DNA of 64,000 nucleotides from Phaseolus vulgaris (Eukaryota > Streptophyta > Magnoliopsida > Fabales > Fabaceae): contig NC_023751.2 of assembly GCF_000499845.2 (NCBI RefSeq), positions 33,354,309 through 33,418,308 on the forward strand, in the 5' to 3' direction. This document shows positions 34,933 to 46,169 of this stretch, piece by piece; the first letter of the stretch is position 1, and each line of letters opens with the position of its first letter. Made by a program: the position numbers and the translations under genes. The notes beneath the pieces were generated by a model. That model was not told the origin of the DNA. It was given only the letters and a program-made list of their open reading frames with translations, and searched no databases.

Positions 34933-35169
34933 ATGGGAGAGAAGAGGTCATGCAGTTGCTCCTTAGGGAGTATGTTGAAGGCATGTTTCTCAAGTGGAAA
35001 TAGTTATGAAGAGTACAGAGAAGGAGGAAGTGGGAGAAGGATGTTTGCAAGTGATGAAGACAGAGGACGTTGGGTCGCTGAGCCTGGCATTGACAGAAAA
35101 GCTTCTGATTTCATTGCTCGATACTATGCCACCAGAGTCACTGACTCTCAACGCCAGTTTGCATCTTGA
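34933..35169 (+). CDS. Small DUF761-like plant protein, copy B', 78 aa
   Basis: Starts MGEKRSCSCS at 34933 and ends RQFAS; all 78 residues equal copy B. Upstream ATGs at 34866 and 34884 are in another frame, because the GA-rich leader differs from that of copy B. The shared protein must therefore start at 34933. The FASDEDRGRWVAEPGID and KASDFIARYYATR signature is intact, so the copy is presumably functional or recently duplicated. Single exon with no targeting signal seen. Confidence 0.85.
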   Translation: MGEKRSCSCSLGSMLKACFSSGNSYEEYREGGSGRRMFASDEDRGRWVAEPGIDRKASDFIARYYATRVTDSQRQFAS

Positions 35170-35589
35170 ATTGCTTCCCACTCTTCCAACATCCTTGCTT
35201 TCTGCACATGTTTCACTCATCTCCTACTTCTCATGTGTTTGGGGTTGGAACCATGTACCTGTTAATCACCTCAGATTAACAGTATAAGAACTCATTCATT
35301 GTCATTAGAATTTTGACATTTCACTTTGTTTCCCTAAAGTTTCTTATGACTTTCCATATCTTAGTGTAAGTTGTGATATTCATCTTCACCACTGTATTTG
35401 ATACTAGCTGAGAAAATCTGTTGCTTTAGCTCATCATTGTTTCATTTTTTGGCACTTTTAATATCTTAAACTGGCTCAATTCAATTTAAATGAGAAAATA
35501 AATCTGGTATAGAGACATATAATAGCTGTGACTAAAGTAAATAAATTTTAAAATAAAAAATATTGATATTGATGTGAAGGATTGATACA

Positions 35590-36015
35590 TGTTCATCATA
35601 AGTCTCACAAATAGAGTCACAATCTATTTCAATGTGCGTGATTTACTCATGGAATACTAGATTGCAACAATCTGAATCAATTTTGTATTGTTAGCATAAA
35701 GAGGGATTGAATTTACTTGAGGAAACCCAAGTTCAACTAAAATATCATGAAACCAAATTATTTTAGAACAAGCAATACACATGGAATGATGCCTTAATTT
35801 ATTAAATGACTTCGAAATTTGTGCTTGTTTCTTAATTTTCGATCAATGAGTAGTTAAGAAATTACCACCAACCAAACAACAAATCATTGAGTATCAATAA
35901 ACCCAACCCAATCAACATTATCATAAGCTATCAATTTAAGAGTTGTCACCATGAGAAATAATAAACTTCATTGATATGTTCCTTTCATATAGGCAATTAC
36001 ACGACAAACCCCTGT
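35590..36015 (-). pseudogene. Ty1-copia RT/RNase H scrap
   Basis: Minus strand: degenerate LKGTY-type start near 36000 (CLYERNI), then SMTGWCM-like and STEAEYRA-like positions are decayed, followed by clear ACSKIIWFRDILVELGFPQV and NSIPLYANNTKLIQI, then ITHIEIDCDSI (copia RNase H: KHIEVDCHFIR). Several stops and frame changes. No LTRs were seen next to it. Confidence 0.6.
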
Positions 36016-36109
36016 CGATTTTAGATGGCGAAGAAAATGTATAAATTGACTGACTTGATGAACAAAAGAAGATATTTTAAGTTGATTTAATAAATATTTT
36101 AAGTTGAAC

Positions 36110-36700
36110 AAAAGAAAATGTATAAATATTATTAATATTATTATGAATATTATTAATATTACTAATATTATTAGTATTAATATTCATATTATTAATATTA
36201 ATATTGTTAATAATAATAAGTATAATAAAAATCATAATCATATTAAAGCATTTGCTTGGTGTAGTGGTTAAATTTTCTTTGAGTTATCTGAAGGAACCTT
36301 GCTTCGGATCCCATTCATTGCAAATACCTGTTTACATAATATTATTATTGCAAAAAAATCCGTATGTAATGTTGCCCACAAATTTCTCCATGTCACATAC
36401 TTGGATTCTAATATGCACTTCCACACTCCCTTAATAGTTGTATAATGCGACAGTTATTTTCGTAAAAATTAATGTTTTTATCGTCATATTAAAAATATTT
36501 AATGATATTAAATATATGAATAATGTTACTAATTTTTATTTTATTAATTATATTAATATTGATAATTATACTCATAAGTATAATAATAATCATAACATAA
36601 CAACAAAATTTGACTGGTGTAATGGTTAAAGTTTCTATGGACATTCTTTAAGGGACTTGCCTTGGAATCTCAGCAGTTTAGATAAATTGAATTTTTCTTC
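36110..36700. repeat. (ATT)n-rich DNA with two tRNA-like A-box/B-box blocks
   Basis: (AAT)n tracts at 36125-36235 and 36520-36600 are each followed by TGGTGTAGTGGTTAA (36256) or TGGTGTAATGGTTAA (36615), resembling the tRNA A box. A CTTCGGATCCC (36301) or CTTGGAATCTC B-box-like word lies about 45-50 bases later. They cannot fold as intact tRNAs by eye. A third block is at 56350-56410. They may be tRNA-derived SINE pieces. Confidence 0.4.
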
Positions 36701-36864
36701 TAGTGAAGAATAATGGTTATGTAGAAGTTTAATTTAAGCCTACACACAATTCTGAAGCACCTAATGATACTTTTTATAACCACTATATTCTGAAAATACA
36801 TATGAATAATGTGTTATCAACCAATTTTAATATATTAATCTCAACTTCATTTTCACCTACTTTC

Positions 36865-37188
36865 TTACTTTTTATCATATATTTTTGGCTTTCTTGTCTT
36901 ACAATTCCCAATAAGCCTTTTAGTGCTATTAAAAACATAAATGGAGCTAATGGTTCCCTGTTTTAGTCTTTTTGTAGGTATGAATTTTTTAGTAGGACTT
37001 TCATTCACTAGTACTGAATTTGTAGATGATTCCAAACATTCCTTCATCCACATAATCCACTTATTGCAAAAATTTAATCGCTCCATCATGTAATTAAGAT
37101 AATCCCACCTAACCAAGTCATAAACCTTTCCAAAATTCACCTTGACTATTACACATGTTTTATTTTTAATTTTAGCCTCTTCCACCAT
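36865..37188 (-). pseudogene. LINE reverse-transcriptase fragment
   Basis: The open 107-codon minus-strand stretch reads VEEAKIKNKTCVIVKVNFGK, VYDLVRWDYLNYMMERLNFC, then LESSTNSVLVNESPT and RLKQGT. This is the LINE RT core around the first catalytic aspartate (normally VKVDFEKAYDSV-W), and here the aspartate in VKVDF is N. It ends where the domain normally continues with DPL-PFLF. Isolated relic. Confidence 0.8.
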
Positions 37189-37264
37189 CTATTTGCATGT
37201 TGAGTGACCAAAGAATCATTAATCACTACACAAGTTTTTTTTGGTCATATTACGATTTTTATTA

Positions 37265-37445
37265 TACTTATTATTATTAATATAATTTATACTTATTATT
37301 ATTAATAATAATAATATAAATAATAATAATAATATAAATAATAATAATAATAATAATAATTATTATTATTATATTAATAATAATAATAATTATTATTATT
37401 ATATTAATAATAATAATATAAATTATATTTATATTATTAATATTA
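37265..37445. repeat. (TTA)n/(TAA)n microsatellite with strong self-complementarity
   Basis: Blocks of TTATTATTA alternate with blocks of TAATAATAA and with ATATTAA/ATATAAA joints, so the tract can fold into a long AT hairpin (clear at about 37335-37420). It directly precedes a half MITE. Confidence 0.8.
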
Positions 37446-37464
37446 TATTCATATTATTAATATT

Positions 37465-37646
37465 CTTAATTGGTAGCAAAAAAACCTTAATTGCTAATTA
37501 GATACCAATTTAGAAACTATTTATCAATAATAAAAACTAATTTAGAATTTTTTTAGTTTCTAAAATGGTCTCTAATTTAGTTACTATTGCAACTAATTAT
37601 TTTGGTCTCTAAAAATTGGTTTCTATTTCATGATTTTCTTGTAGTG
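37465..37646. mobile_element. Right half of a CACTA-type MITE
   Basis: From TTGGTAGCAAAAAAACC to the intact end TTTCTTGTAGTG. The left half is absent and replaced by the (TTA)n tract. Confidence 0.75.
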
Positions 37647-39055
37647 ATTTTTGCCACTTGGATGTAAAGTAAAGGGAAATGAAGAGATAAAATATGAATT
37701 AATAAAACTTTATTTAAAATTAAAAGATAATTGAATAAATAAGTAAAGAAAAAATAATTTGATAACCGTTAAGTGATTCTTTAAAAAAAATAATTGAAAT
37801 TTATAAGAAAAATATAAAAAAATAAAATATATTAGCCGTATAAAATATTGAACCAGATATAAAAAAATATCCATATTTTAATAGTTTATATCAATTAAAT
37901 TTTTAAGAAAATCAACCTTATAAACTTTTGAAACCTTAAACAGTTATCTTATTTATTTAATGGGTTAAATATGTTTTTGGTTTTAGTATTATAGCACAAT
38001 TTGTGTTTCCTTGATGTAAGCTTTAAAGCATCTATATATTTGTATTATGGAATTGATTGGAATAAGTTATTCTGTATGTGAAATAATTGTTAATTTTTTC
38101 TTAAAAATTATTAATATTTTTTTAGATTTTTTATTTTATTTTAAATTGATGTATACTATAATCACTTTGATGAAGTAGAATCTTAGATCGAATCAATTTT
38201 GTATACGAAATAAATTATTTTCATACTATAAATAAATTTAAAATTTAGATTAATTTCTGGAAAAATATACTTAACCATTATTTAATTGAATGTGTTAAAC
38301 ATATTAATTTTCAGTTTGGATCTTTCTATAGTCTGAAATTGACCACAACCTATGATCAAACTCTAGTATATATATATAATGTTTATAAAAGCATCAATCT
38401 GGCAGAATGATGTTGAAGGGACAGGGTTTGTTATCGAAGGAATCTGAACTCAATATACATGAGCGAGTTCATTGTTTCAAACTTTTTGTGTCTTTTGCAC
38501 ATCTTCTCTAAGTTATTCATGTGTCGTGTCTCGTCACTTGGTTTGCCTTTTCACACAATATTCCTTAGCCCTTTTCTTTAAGACAACACAAGAATATTAC
38601 AACTTCTTCACGAACAAAATAAATGGATAATGCTAAATTGTTTGAAAAGAAATACGTGAGGTGTAACCGAATCATTTTGAACGAATATAACTCAACGTTA
38701 TCTGTAAAATAAATAAATGTGACATCGCTCATTTATTTCAATCATGAGACTTTAATTCTAATTTGTCATTTGCATAATGCACCACTTTGTTAATTTCTTT
38801 ATTATCATTTCTTTTTCTTTCTTGGGCATATTGCATTTTGTTGAACAAAATTGGCATGGTGAGGGTAAGTTGTTATAGTGAACTTTCCGTTTGCTTCTAA
38901 AGGTGGTTAAATTATTTATTATTATTAACATTTTTTTAACATTATTACAATTAATATTAAAATAATGTCTTTTGAAAAACTTTAAAAAATATTTTAAAGT
39001 CTATTATTTTAAAATTAACATGTTTTTTTCAAAATATTTTATTTGTTTAAAAAAA
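37647..39055. other. Intergenic, nothing recognised
   Basis: AT-rich. No coding or repeat identity found. Confidence 0.45.
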
Positions 39056-39059
39056 TATA

Positions 39060-39212
39060 TACTAATAACTAATTAGAGATATTAATTTAAAAAATAATTT
39101 ATAAATTTTATTAATAACAAAAACTACTTTAGATATCAATAATTAAAAATAATATCTAATTTAGTTAATATAATAAATAAATAATTTTTATTTAATAATT
39201 TTTTTATAATAA
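39060..39212. mobile_element. Decayed CACTA-type MITE relic
   Basis: AACTAATTAGAGATATTAATT, ACTACTTTAGATATCAATAA and AATATCTAATTTAGTTAATAT follow the MITE body order with many substitutions. The ends are lost. Confidence 0.5.
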
Positions 39213-39659
39213 TATGAAATAATATATATATATATATATATTTATCAAAATTTGAATATCATTAATAATAACTAATGCATTAAAAATAAGTATTACCCAA
39301 TGTTACTCAAACAATTCTAAACTACTTCAAACAATAATAAACCTCTTGATTCCATCACAAACATATATAAATTGTGACTTGTAGGCTTGTTCTCGTGAAA
39401 TATGCTCTGTAAAGATTTTAATTTACCAATCACAGTCACGGTTGTAGTTTCATTAAGATATGAAAATAACTAATGATGTGATTGATATATACCACTGCAA
39501 CTTGTTGGAGGTCCTAAAACCTTATTATTTGCCATTGTAATTGTAACTATTCAGGCCTAAAAACTCTGAAAAGTGAAAAGAAACTTTCACATTTCTTATA
39601 TACAAAATAGAAAATATTCAAAATAGTTTCAACTTATAAATATTGAGATTTGATTTGGC
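39213..39659. other. Intergenic, nothing recognised
   Basis: An (AT)n run at 39226-39242; otherwise no features. Confidence 0.4.
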
Positions 39660-40610
39660 CAAATGATCTCAGGGTCACTGGTTTTGAAGTGATCTCATTT
39701 GAATGGTTCACAAGCCTCTATTGTTAAGTCTGAAAGACAGAAGTGCTTTCTTGTCTTCGGCAAGTCCTGTCCTATACTCACTCAGTTCATGAACCACTTT
39801 ATGAAACTTCGACTCTATCATTTTTTATATTCTCTTATCTCACCCTCTCCTTGTAGGGCACCTTCCTTAATGAACATGCAATGTTGGTAAAATGTAGGTG
39901 TAACACGAAGATCGTTCAAGAGCTTATCCATCCTATTACTACTCTCGTTAAAACACAGAGTTTTGATGAGATCTGTTACATTAGTGTGGTATAATCGGAC
40001 AAAGGAAGTGTGGTTTAGAAAGGAAGTTTGTCCTCTTCTGAGTTTTAGGGGAGAAGCAGTGGCAAAGCTTGCATGGAATCACTATCAGCAAAAAAGTGAA
40101 CATCACAATGACTACAGATATACATCACGTGATAACATGTTGCTCATCAGTCAATGTCGTCTATCCTTGGAATCATAAGGTTCCCACTTCTGGCTCTTTT
40201 GTATATAGCACTAACTTCAGTGCTGATAACACTGTTCCATCAGAACACTTAGTTTCTATTTTCTACAATTTTCAGTCCAAAATATATACTATATTCCTTG
40301 TAAGATAGAGCAGACATAGTGTTAACTCAATGCACGCATGTTTCACTTTTACCCTATACAACATGTCATTTGAGAATCTTGTTGGATACTATAGGATTAT
40401 ATGGCTCCTTTATGCAGCACTTCATCGCATTCCAACTTAGCCTGTTTAATTGGTTAGGAAAAAAAAGTGTTCTTCTATAAATCCGTAGAATCTGATTTGG
40501 AGTTATCTGTTCTATACGGATAGAGAAGAGTTATACGTGGATAATACAAGCGTTATATATTGTTTATTTTATTTTGCACTCAAGCAAGCAATTAAGGAAG
40601 AGAGCATTTT
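39660..40610 (+). repeat. Right-arm block homologous (inverted) to about 25820-26400
   Basis: Matching phrases in inverse order: AATGAACATGCAATGTTGG (39868), TGCTCATCAGTCAATGTCG (40140), CCAACTTAGC (40434), GAGTTATCTGTTCT (40500) and TTAAGGAAGAGAGCA (40590). The matching is diverged, unlike segments A and B, so this part of the duplication is old or unconstrained. The 60-80 codon frames here are not supported as genes; near 40415-40525 lies the broken partner of the candidate exon at 25899-26004. Confidence 0.6.
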
Positions 40611-42344
40611 AGATTTTTCTCATAGGTTTTTAAATCAACAATAAAAGATAATATAAATAAGAGTACTGGAATTACTTCAACTCATAAAAAAAATCTCTAT
40701 TCAAATACGATAGTATTGGTATAAAAAGTTATATTAACATATTTCTATTTTGCATCTATCTCTCTGAAAATAATAGCAATTATAATGTTTCTTTTATTAA
40801 AATCTATATGTTTACATGCAACGTACTGATGTAGTTATAGTGAATGTAGTCTAGTTGTGGTTCTTAATGCTTGCATGATTCTAAATAGTGGTCACTGCGG
40901 TTGAGTATGGAAAATAAACTTTGAGAAGCATGAGAATAAAAATAATAATATGTGGTTGTATGAATAAATGGATTTATCAATTTATGATTATTTTTTTAGT
41001 ATTGAACTATGTATACCTGTCCGGAAAAAGATAATTGCAGCTATCTTTTGTAATTATCCCATAAATATGATATTTTTTTTACCAATAAAAAATAAATAAA
41101 TAATAGAGAGAAACTTCAATCTTTATATAAAAACAAATTCCTCCAACTTAAAACTTGCTTCTACTTCTTGTTAAAAATTGCTTCTACTTCTTGTTAAAAA
41201 CTGGGAAGCACAAAAGCTACCACATCTACCCCCATACCCAAAAATAAAAAAAACATCACCTCTAACATTAAAAAAACTTGTTCACCCCAGCCTAGTTCTT
41301 CTAACATTTTTTTACCGTTTCTATGTACACTAAAGGTTCCAGATACTAATTAGAGTAAGAGAAACATGTTAAGTTTACCTTAGAGGTAATCCATGACCAA
41401 ACCTACAATAAAGATTTCAGTGTAGACTACGTGTCTATTCATAAAAACTTTCTTATTTCTTTGTTTCCACAATTCACCTACACCTTTTAATATACAATAT
41501 GAGGTGTCATTTTTATTTAATTTCAAATTCATAGGTAAAAGCTTTCAATACACTATATGAGTTGTTATTTTTATTTAATTTGTTATTTTTATTTAATTTA
41601 TTTTTTGTGGATCAAAGAAAAAAGATTGGTGTTTCAATTGTCAGTAATGTCACCAGGATTGCGGCTAATGATATGCCATGAAGTTATCATATAATTACTA
41701 AAAAAAAATTAGTTTTGGGGTAATGACCTAAGGTCCAATTTTTTTTTATGGGATTGTTTGGATACCAAAGAAATTCATAATGCAAAAGTCAATAATATCA
41801 TTATTTAAATGTTTAAAACAATTACCTAACATCTTGATGTGCCATTAAATTTATGTATATGAAAAAAAATTAAATTTAAATTTGTTGAAACCTAGCATGA
41901 TTTCACATCCTCTACACCATCCAAAGAACATAAGTAACAACTTCTACACGAATCCTTTTACAAGAGGACTACCTACAACTTTGAGAAACTGCAAAATATC
42001 ATTAAGAGAGAGAAAAATCAAACCTAGAAAAACTTGTTGAAGCCAAGATTAAATTTTAAGAGTAATATAACACCCAAAATAGAGATGTAAAGTGCTATCC
42101 TCTACGGAGAACACATAGTTGAATCTCCTTTTAGAAAGAAATTTTACTATGTAAAAGTTTCTAAAGAATAAGAGTCTTGACAAGAGGAATGAAATTCTCC
42201 CAAATCAAACATTCCTACTCTGAGAGAGAATATGAGAAGTTTAAATGAAATTTCTAATAACTTTCTGATTAACGATACTAGAGTCATCTAAGGTCTAATT
42301 AGGAACATTTGGTAAATTTGTGAGATGTTGAATAGCTATGAACT
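40611..42344. other. Intergenic, nothing recognised
   Basis: Contains a short direct repeat GCTTCTACTTCTTGTTAAAAA (41157-41205 region, two copies) and no recognised gene. Confidence 0.4.
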
Positions 42345-42845
42345 GTACAAGAAAAAAAGATTTTAATGGAGGTTATTTAGTCGAGGTTAATATAATCCTA
42401 TGAATTGATTTAATTAACGGAGGTAATTTTAACATTCGTTATGTTTCAAAGATTATTCTAAAACCTCAGTAAAATAACGGATGTTTTTTTAACTTTTGTT
42501 AAATTTCAAAGGTTTATTTTAAAACCTCGAAAAAATAATAGAGGTTTTTTTAACTTTCATTCAATTTCAAAGGTTTATTTTAAAACCTTAGCAAAATAAT
42601 GAAGGTTTTTTTAATCTTCGTTAAATTCCAAAGGTTTATTTTAAAACCTCAACAAAATAACAAAGGTTTTTTTTAACCTTCATTAAATTTTAAAGATTTA
42701 TTTTAAAACCTTGGCAAAATAATAGAGGTTTTTTTAACCTTCGTTAAATTCTAAAGATTTATTCTAAAAACCTCCACAAAATAACGTAGATTTTTTTAAC
42801 TCGTTAAATTTCAAAGATTTATTGTACAACCTTAATAAAACATTC
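42345..42845. repeat. 61-bp tandem repeat, about 7 copies
   Basis: The word GGTTTATTTTAAAACCT (or GATTTATT-TAAAACCT) starts at about 42511, 42572, 42633, 42695, 42756 and 42816, giving periods of 60-62 bp. Each unit also holds AGGTTTTTTTAACCTTCGTT. Each unit is itself partly self-complementary (AAAGGTTT-AAACCT). A CACTA-like start GTACAAGAAAAAAAGA precedes it at 42347, so it may be the body of a non-autonomous element. Confidence 0.85.
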
Positions 42846-43394
42846 CTGATTTCTCAAACTTTAATAAATAAATATAATTCAATCTATTTATAAATAAATA
42901 ATTAAAAACTACATAGTTTTAATATATTTTATATATTTAATAACTAAATTCTCTAAAATTTTGAAAGTGTAACTTTACATTACAAATAATTTTTCTAAAG
43001 TTTCAAAAATTTATTTTGAAAGTGTAAGTTTTTTATGCACATATAATTTATGTGCAATTTTAGTTTTAATTATAATTATTAATATTCAATTCCCATAATT
43101 TTGAAATATTTTAAATTAAGGCCTTTATTTTAAAATGCATATAATAATTAATTTCCTGTGAAAGTGGGAAGTAATAAACTTACTTTCTCCTTGCAATCTT
43201 TAGTCAAAAAGACATATGGCTTTGAAGCCCATAGATAATGAAATTATTTGGGATATATAAAGTAGTGATAAACTCCTATTGTTGTCGAACTAGGTAACAA
43301 TGACTTGTTACTCATGTTAGGGAAGTAAGGTGATGGAAGAAGCAATATTGGAGTAAGAAGAATATAGTGTCTTATTTAGTGTTTCTTCTCCTTA
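42846..43394. other. Intergenic, nothing recognised
   Basis: AT-rich, no features. Confidence 0.4.
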
Positions 43395-43587
43395 CACTAA
43401 ATAATTGCTAGTTAAAACATTGGTAGCTAATTAAGTACCAATTTAGAAACTATTTAACAATAATATAAACTAATTTAGAAATCAAATTTTTGTTTAGTTT
43501 CTAAAATGATTTATAATTTAGTTATTATTGCAACTAATTGTTTTGGTATCTAAAAATGAGTTTCTATTTGATGATTTTCTTGTAGTG
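43395..43587. mobile_element. Right half of a CACTA-type MITE
   Basis: ACATTGGTAGCTAATTAAG onwards to the intact end GATTTTCTTGTAGTG. The left half is missing. Confidence 0.75.
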
Positions 43588-43614
43588 AAAATAAACTTCC
43601 CCTAAAACCAATTT

Positions 43615-43825
43615 TTCTTGTAGTGAAAATGTTCAATTAGTAACTAAAATCTTGGTAATTAATGTTAAATATCAGTTTAAAAACTATACATTTTTATTAA
43701 TAATAAAAATTACTTTAGATATTAACAATTTTTTAATTTATAAAATAGCATGCAACTTAATCAATATAATAATAATTAATTATTTTGTTTTTTAATTAAT
43801 ATTAATTATTTTTTTAATGTGTAAG
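43615..43825. mobile_element. Second, decayed CACTA-type MITE in tandem
   Basis: Starts with a repeat of TTTTTCTTGTAGTGAAAATG, then AACTAAAATCTTGGTAATTAA, ATTACTTTAGATATTAACAA and a worn right end. It sits about 30 bp after the previous copy. Confidence 0.55.
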
Positions 43826-44283
43826 GTTGCTTTGGTAACTTACTTTCTGATGCTATCTATAGAGTGCTCAGAAACCTTTTAATAAATTGCAGAACTTTTA
43901 TTTATATTTGTCCGTTTCTTATAAAGTAATGTAAAATTAATTTGATAGAAATGTTGTTGATATTTTGAATGTGATTTGGGAATGTATGCGCGAATTAATC
44001 TAACTGGAACCTGTGCAGAGTGTGAGGAATTGATTCGTGGTGTAAATGAAGAAGGCCTAGTTTAGGTAGCTACCCCTACAATTCGTTGCTCATGCATATG
44101 AACCTGACATGCTCTACCAAACTATTGTGCTGTAACTCTTGTAAGATTTGTAAGCTTCACAACAAACATTCATCGGTGTTTCAACAAAATTACTGGTTTA
44201 CTTTGCACTCTTCTAGTTCTATGACCATTATTTACATAATCAGAAAAGGGCATGGAGGGAAAAGAATAGTAATGGTAACTAAC
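43826..44283. other. Intergenic, nothing recognised
   Basis: No features before duplicated segment A'. Confidence 0.4.
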
Positions 44284-44444
44284 AATTGAAAAGGAGAGAA
44301 GGAGGACACTTTGCCTCTTCTGTGTGGATCAATCACAAAATATAACCATCCTTATCGGTTATCAGTGATTTAAGGGAATCCTTATCCTCCTTTTTCATCA
44401 CAGAATAAGTTAAACAATAGGGCATGTGACTTGCTTTGCCACTC

Positions 44445-44452
44445 TATAAATA
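44445..44452 (+). promoter_or_regulatory. TATA box of copy A'
   Basis: TATAAATA, 113 bp before the ATG at 44558; followed by ACAAGCAGCTG as in copy A. Confidence 0.7.
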
Positions 44453-44557
44453 CAAGCAGCTGCTTGTATAAGCATATCAGTGAAAGCTAAGATAGCAGTT
44501 AGAGGTGAGTTGTGGCTGAAAAGATTGGAAGGAGTTGAGTTGTAAGTGTTGAGAGTG

Positions 44558-44815
44558 ATGATGAGAAGGGAAAAGAGAGTGGGAGGGAAGAGGTCATCTG
44601 CATACTCATTTTACAACATATGGAAGGCATGTTTCTCAGGTGAGAATAGGTATGATGAAGACAGTGGCAATGGGAATTGGAAAAGAGTATTTGCAAGTGA
44701 TGAAGACAGACCACATTGGGTTGCAGAGCCTGGCATTGACAGAAAAGCCTCTGATTTCATTGCTAACTACTATGCCACCAGACTCACTGACTCTCACAGC
44801 AAATTTGCATCTTGA
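44558..44815 (+). CDS. Small DUF761-like plant protein, copy A', 85 aa
   Basis: Starts MMRREKRVGGKRSS at 44558; the earlier in-frame GTG is not used. It differs from copy A by two residues (ESRYDED to ENRYDED, ATRVTD to ATRLTD). The FASDEDRPHWVAEPGIDR and KASDFIANYYATR signature is intact. Single exon, no signal peptide. The low divergence with an open frame implies selection or recent duplication. Confidence 0.85.
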   Translation: MMRREKRVGGKRSSAYSFYNIWKACFSGENRYDEDSGNGNWKRVFASDEDRPHWVAEPGIDRKASDFIANYYATRLTDSHSKFAS

Positions 44816-45262
44816 AAATTCCCTTTCTTCCCATTCATGCACTTACCCATAATTCAAAATAATTACATTTGTGTGAACCCTTCTCAGTCTATCAACCTGG
44901 TTAGGTTAACACATACTATTTCCTTTTATCTTTGTAGATCTCAAATAGATCTGTGGTCTCCATGAATCATTTTGGTTTATTTCTTTTACTCACATCACTT
45001 GTAATTGTTAGTTCCATCACTTGTACTTACTCTTCATTCGTACTACAAGAAGCAATGGAGCTACCAACGACTATAATCTGTCAGAAAATGTGAAAATCTT
45101 TCAGTAATCACAATTTACCAGCTGATTATGAAATATTGCTACAAATGAGTTAGTAATATTAGTGTGTACCACATCCATTAGTAATTATCCATGATATTTT
45201 TACATTGATAAGTATTGATGAATTTTCCAATAGTAATTATTTATGCATAGAGGTAGTAAGTG

Positions 45263-45419
45263 TGTATAAATATTTATAATATATATATATATAATTATTA
45301 TCTATATGAGACTGGTTTTTAAAAAAATACAAATTAAGAAAAGTCATGCAACATGACACGATTTCATTATGGAAGTCGTGTTAGAGTTGTGTTAAAGTGA
45401 CACAACTTGATCCGAATAC
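45263..45419. other. Short intergenic stretch with (AT)n
   Basis: An (AT)n run at 45277-45292. Nothing else recognised. Confidence 0.4.
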
Positions 45420-45512
45420 TTTCGATACCAATAATTTTTTAATCTATAAAATAGTATCTAATTTAGTCAAGATAATAACTAATTACTTTTTTATTTAAAA
45501 TTTAGTAATGCA
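45420..45512. mobile_element. CACTA-type MITE scrap
   Basis: GATACCAATAATTTTTTAAT and AGTATCTAATTTAGTCAAGA match the inner right arm of the 31678 element. Ends are missing. Confidence 0.55.
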
Positions 45513-46165
45513 TGCCAACCTAGCAGGATTTTGCAGGATTTTGATTAACGATTTTTTTCTTAAAGTTACATCGTGGCATGACTTCAGCTTTATTGATTTT
45601 TTTTAAAAAAAATGTTTTTATTTTTATTCTTTTAAAAAATGAAAATAATTAATTGAATTATTAATTTGACAAATTTTATAAAAAAAATCAGCCTATACAT
45701 TTTTTTATAAATTTTATAAATAACTCGAATTGAAACACGTTAAAAATAGAAGTTGTTTAAAATGAGGTTAGGAATGCGATGGTCAATACTCGAAGGGGAT
45801 TGGGGATACCAAATTTTTAAAAAATCAACCATTTACTAATAGTTTTTTTAAAAAAAAAAAGTATTTTTAGGCCTTTTTGTAAATTTTAGACTTCTAATTA
45901 CGTTTATAACACCATTTTTAGTTCATTTTTCAATTAAAAATTACTAAATCTTTCTTTCTTAATTTTATAAAATTTGTTAAATTAATTATTCCAATTTTTT
46001 AAAAAACACACTTGTTAAGTTGGAGTCGTGTCACCCTTGCATGATTTCAGTATAACCTACTTTGATCTGAGGTTCTGCTACTTAGACACGTCTTTACTTT
46101 TAAAAAAAAAAATCGCCAATTAAAATTGTGTCACATTAACACGAGTTTACTTTGACATGGTACCT
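45513..46165. other. Intergenic, nothing recognised
   Basis: Repeated GTGTCA-C and CATGACTT words hint at an old repeat. No identity assigned. Confidence 0.35.
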
Positions 46166-46169
46166 ACAT

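Larger units (their letters stand above)
34652..35526 (+). repeat. Duplicated segment B' (right arm)
   Basis: Inverted, near-identical partner of 28736-29614, including about 350 bp beyond the stop codon and 280 bp before the ATG. The right edge (AATAGC at 35526) is followed within about 65 bp by a copia fragment. Confidence 0.92.
44284..45262 (+). repeat. Duplicated segment A' (right arm)
   Basis: Inverted partner of 22682-23565. It is about 95 bp longer, mainly from an insertion after the gene around 44900-44960, and more diverged in noncoding parts than B/B'. Confidence 0.88.

Noticed and set aside
34754..35050. 98-codon minus-strand frame and the other frames overlapping the small-protein genes
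   Set aside because: Antisense or out-of-frame shadows, mirrored equally in copy B; not conserved in copies A and C.
36256..36310. Possible functional tRNA gene
   Set aside because: A- and B-box-like words are present, but no cloverleaf could be drawn by eye and the acceptor stem is missing.
42345..42845. CRISPR-like array of direct repeats
   Set aside because: Plant nuclear DNA; the whole 61-bp unit is repeated with no unique spacers.
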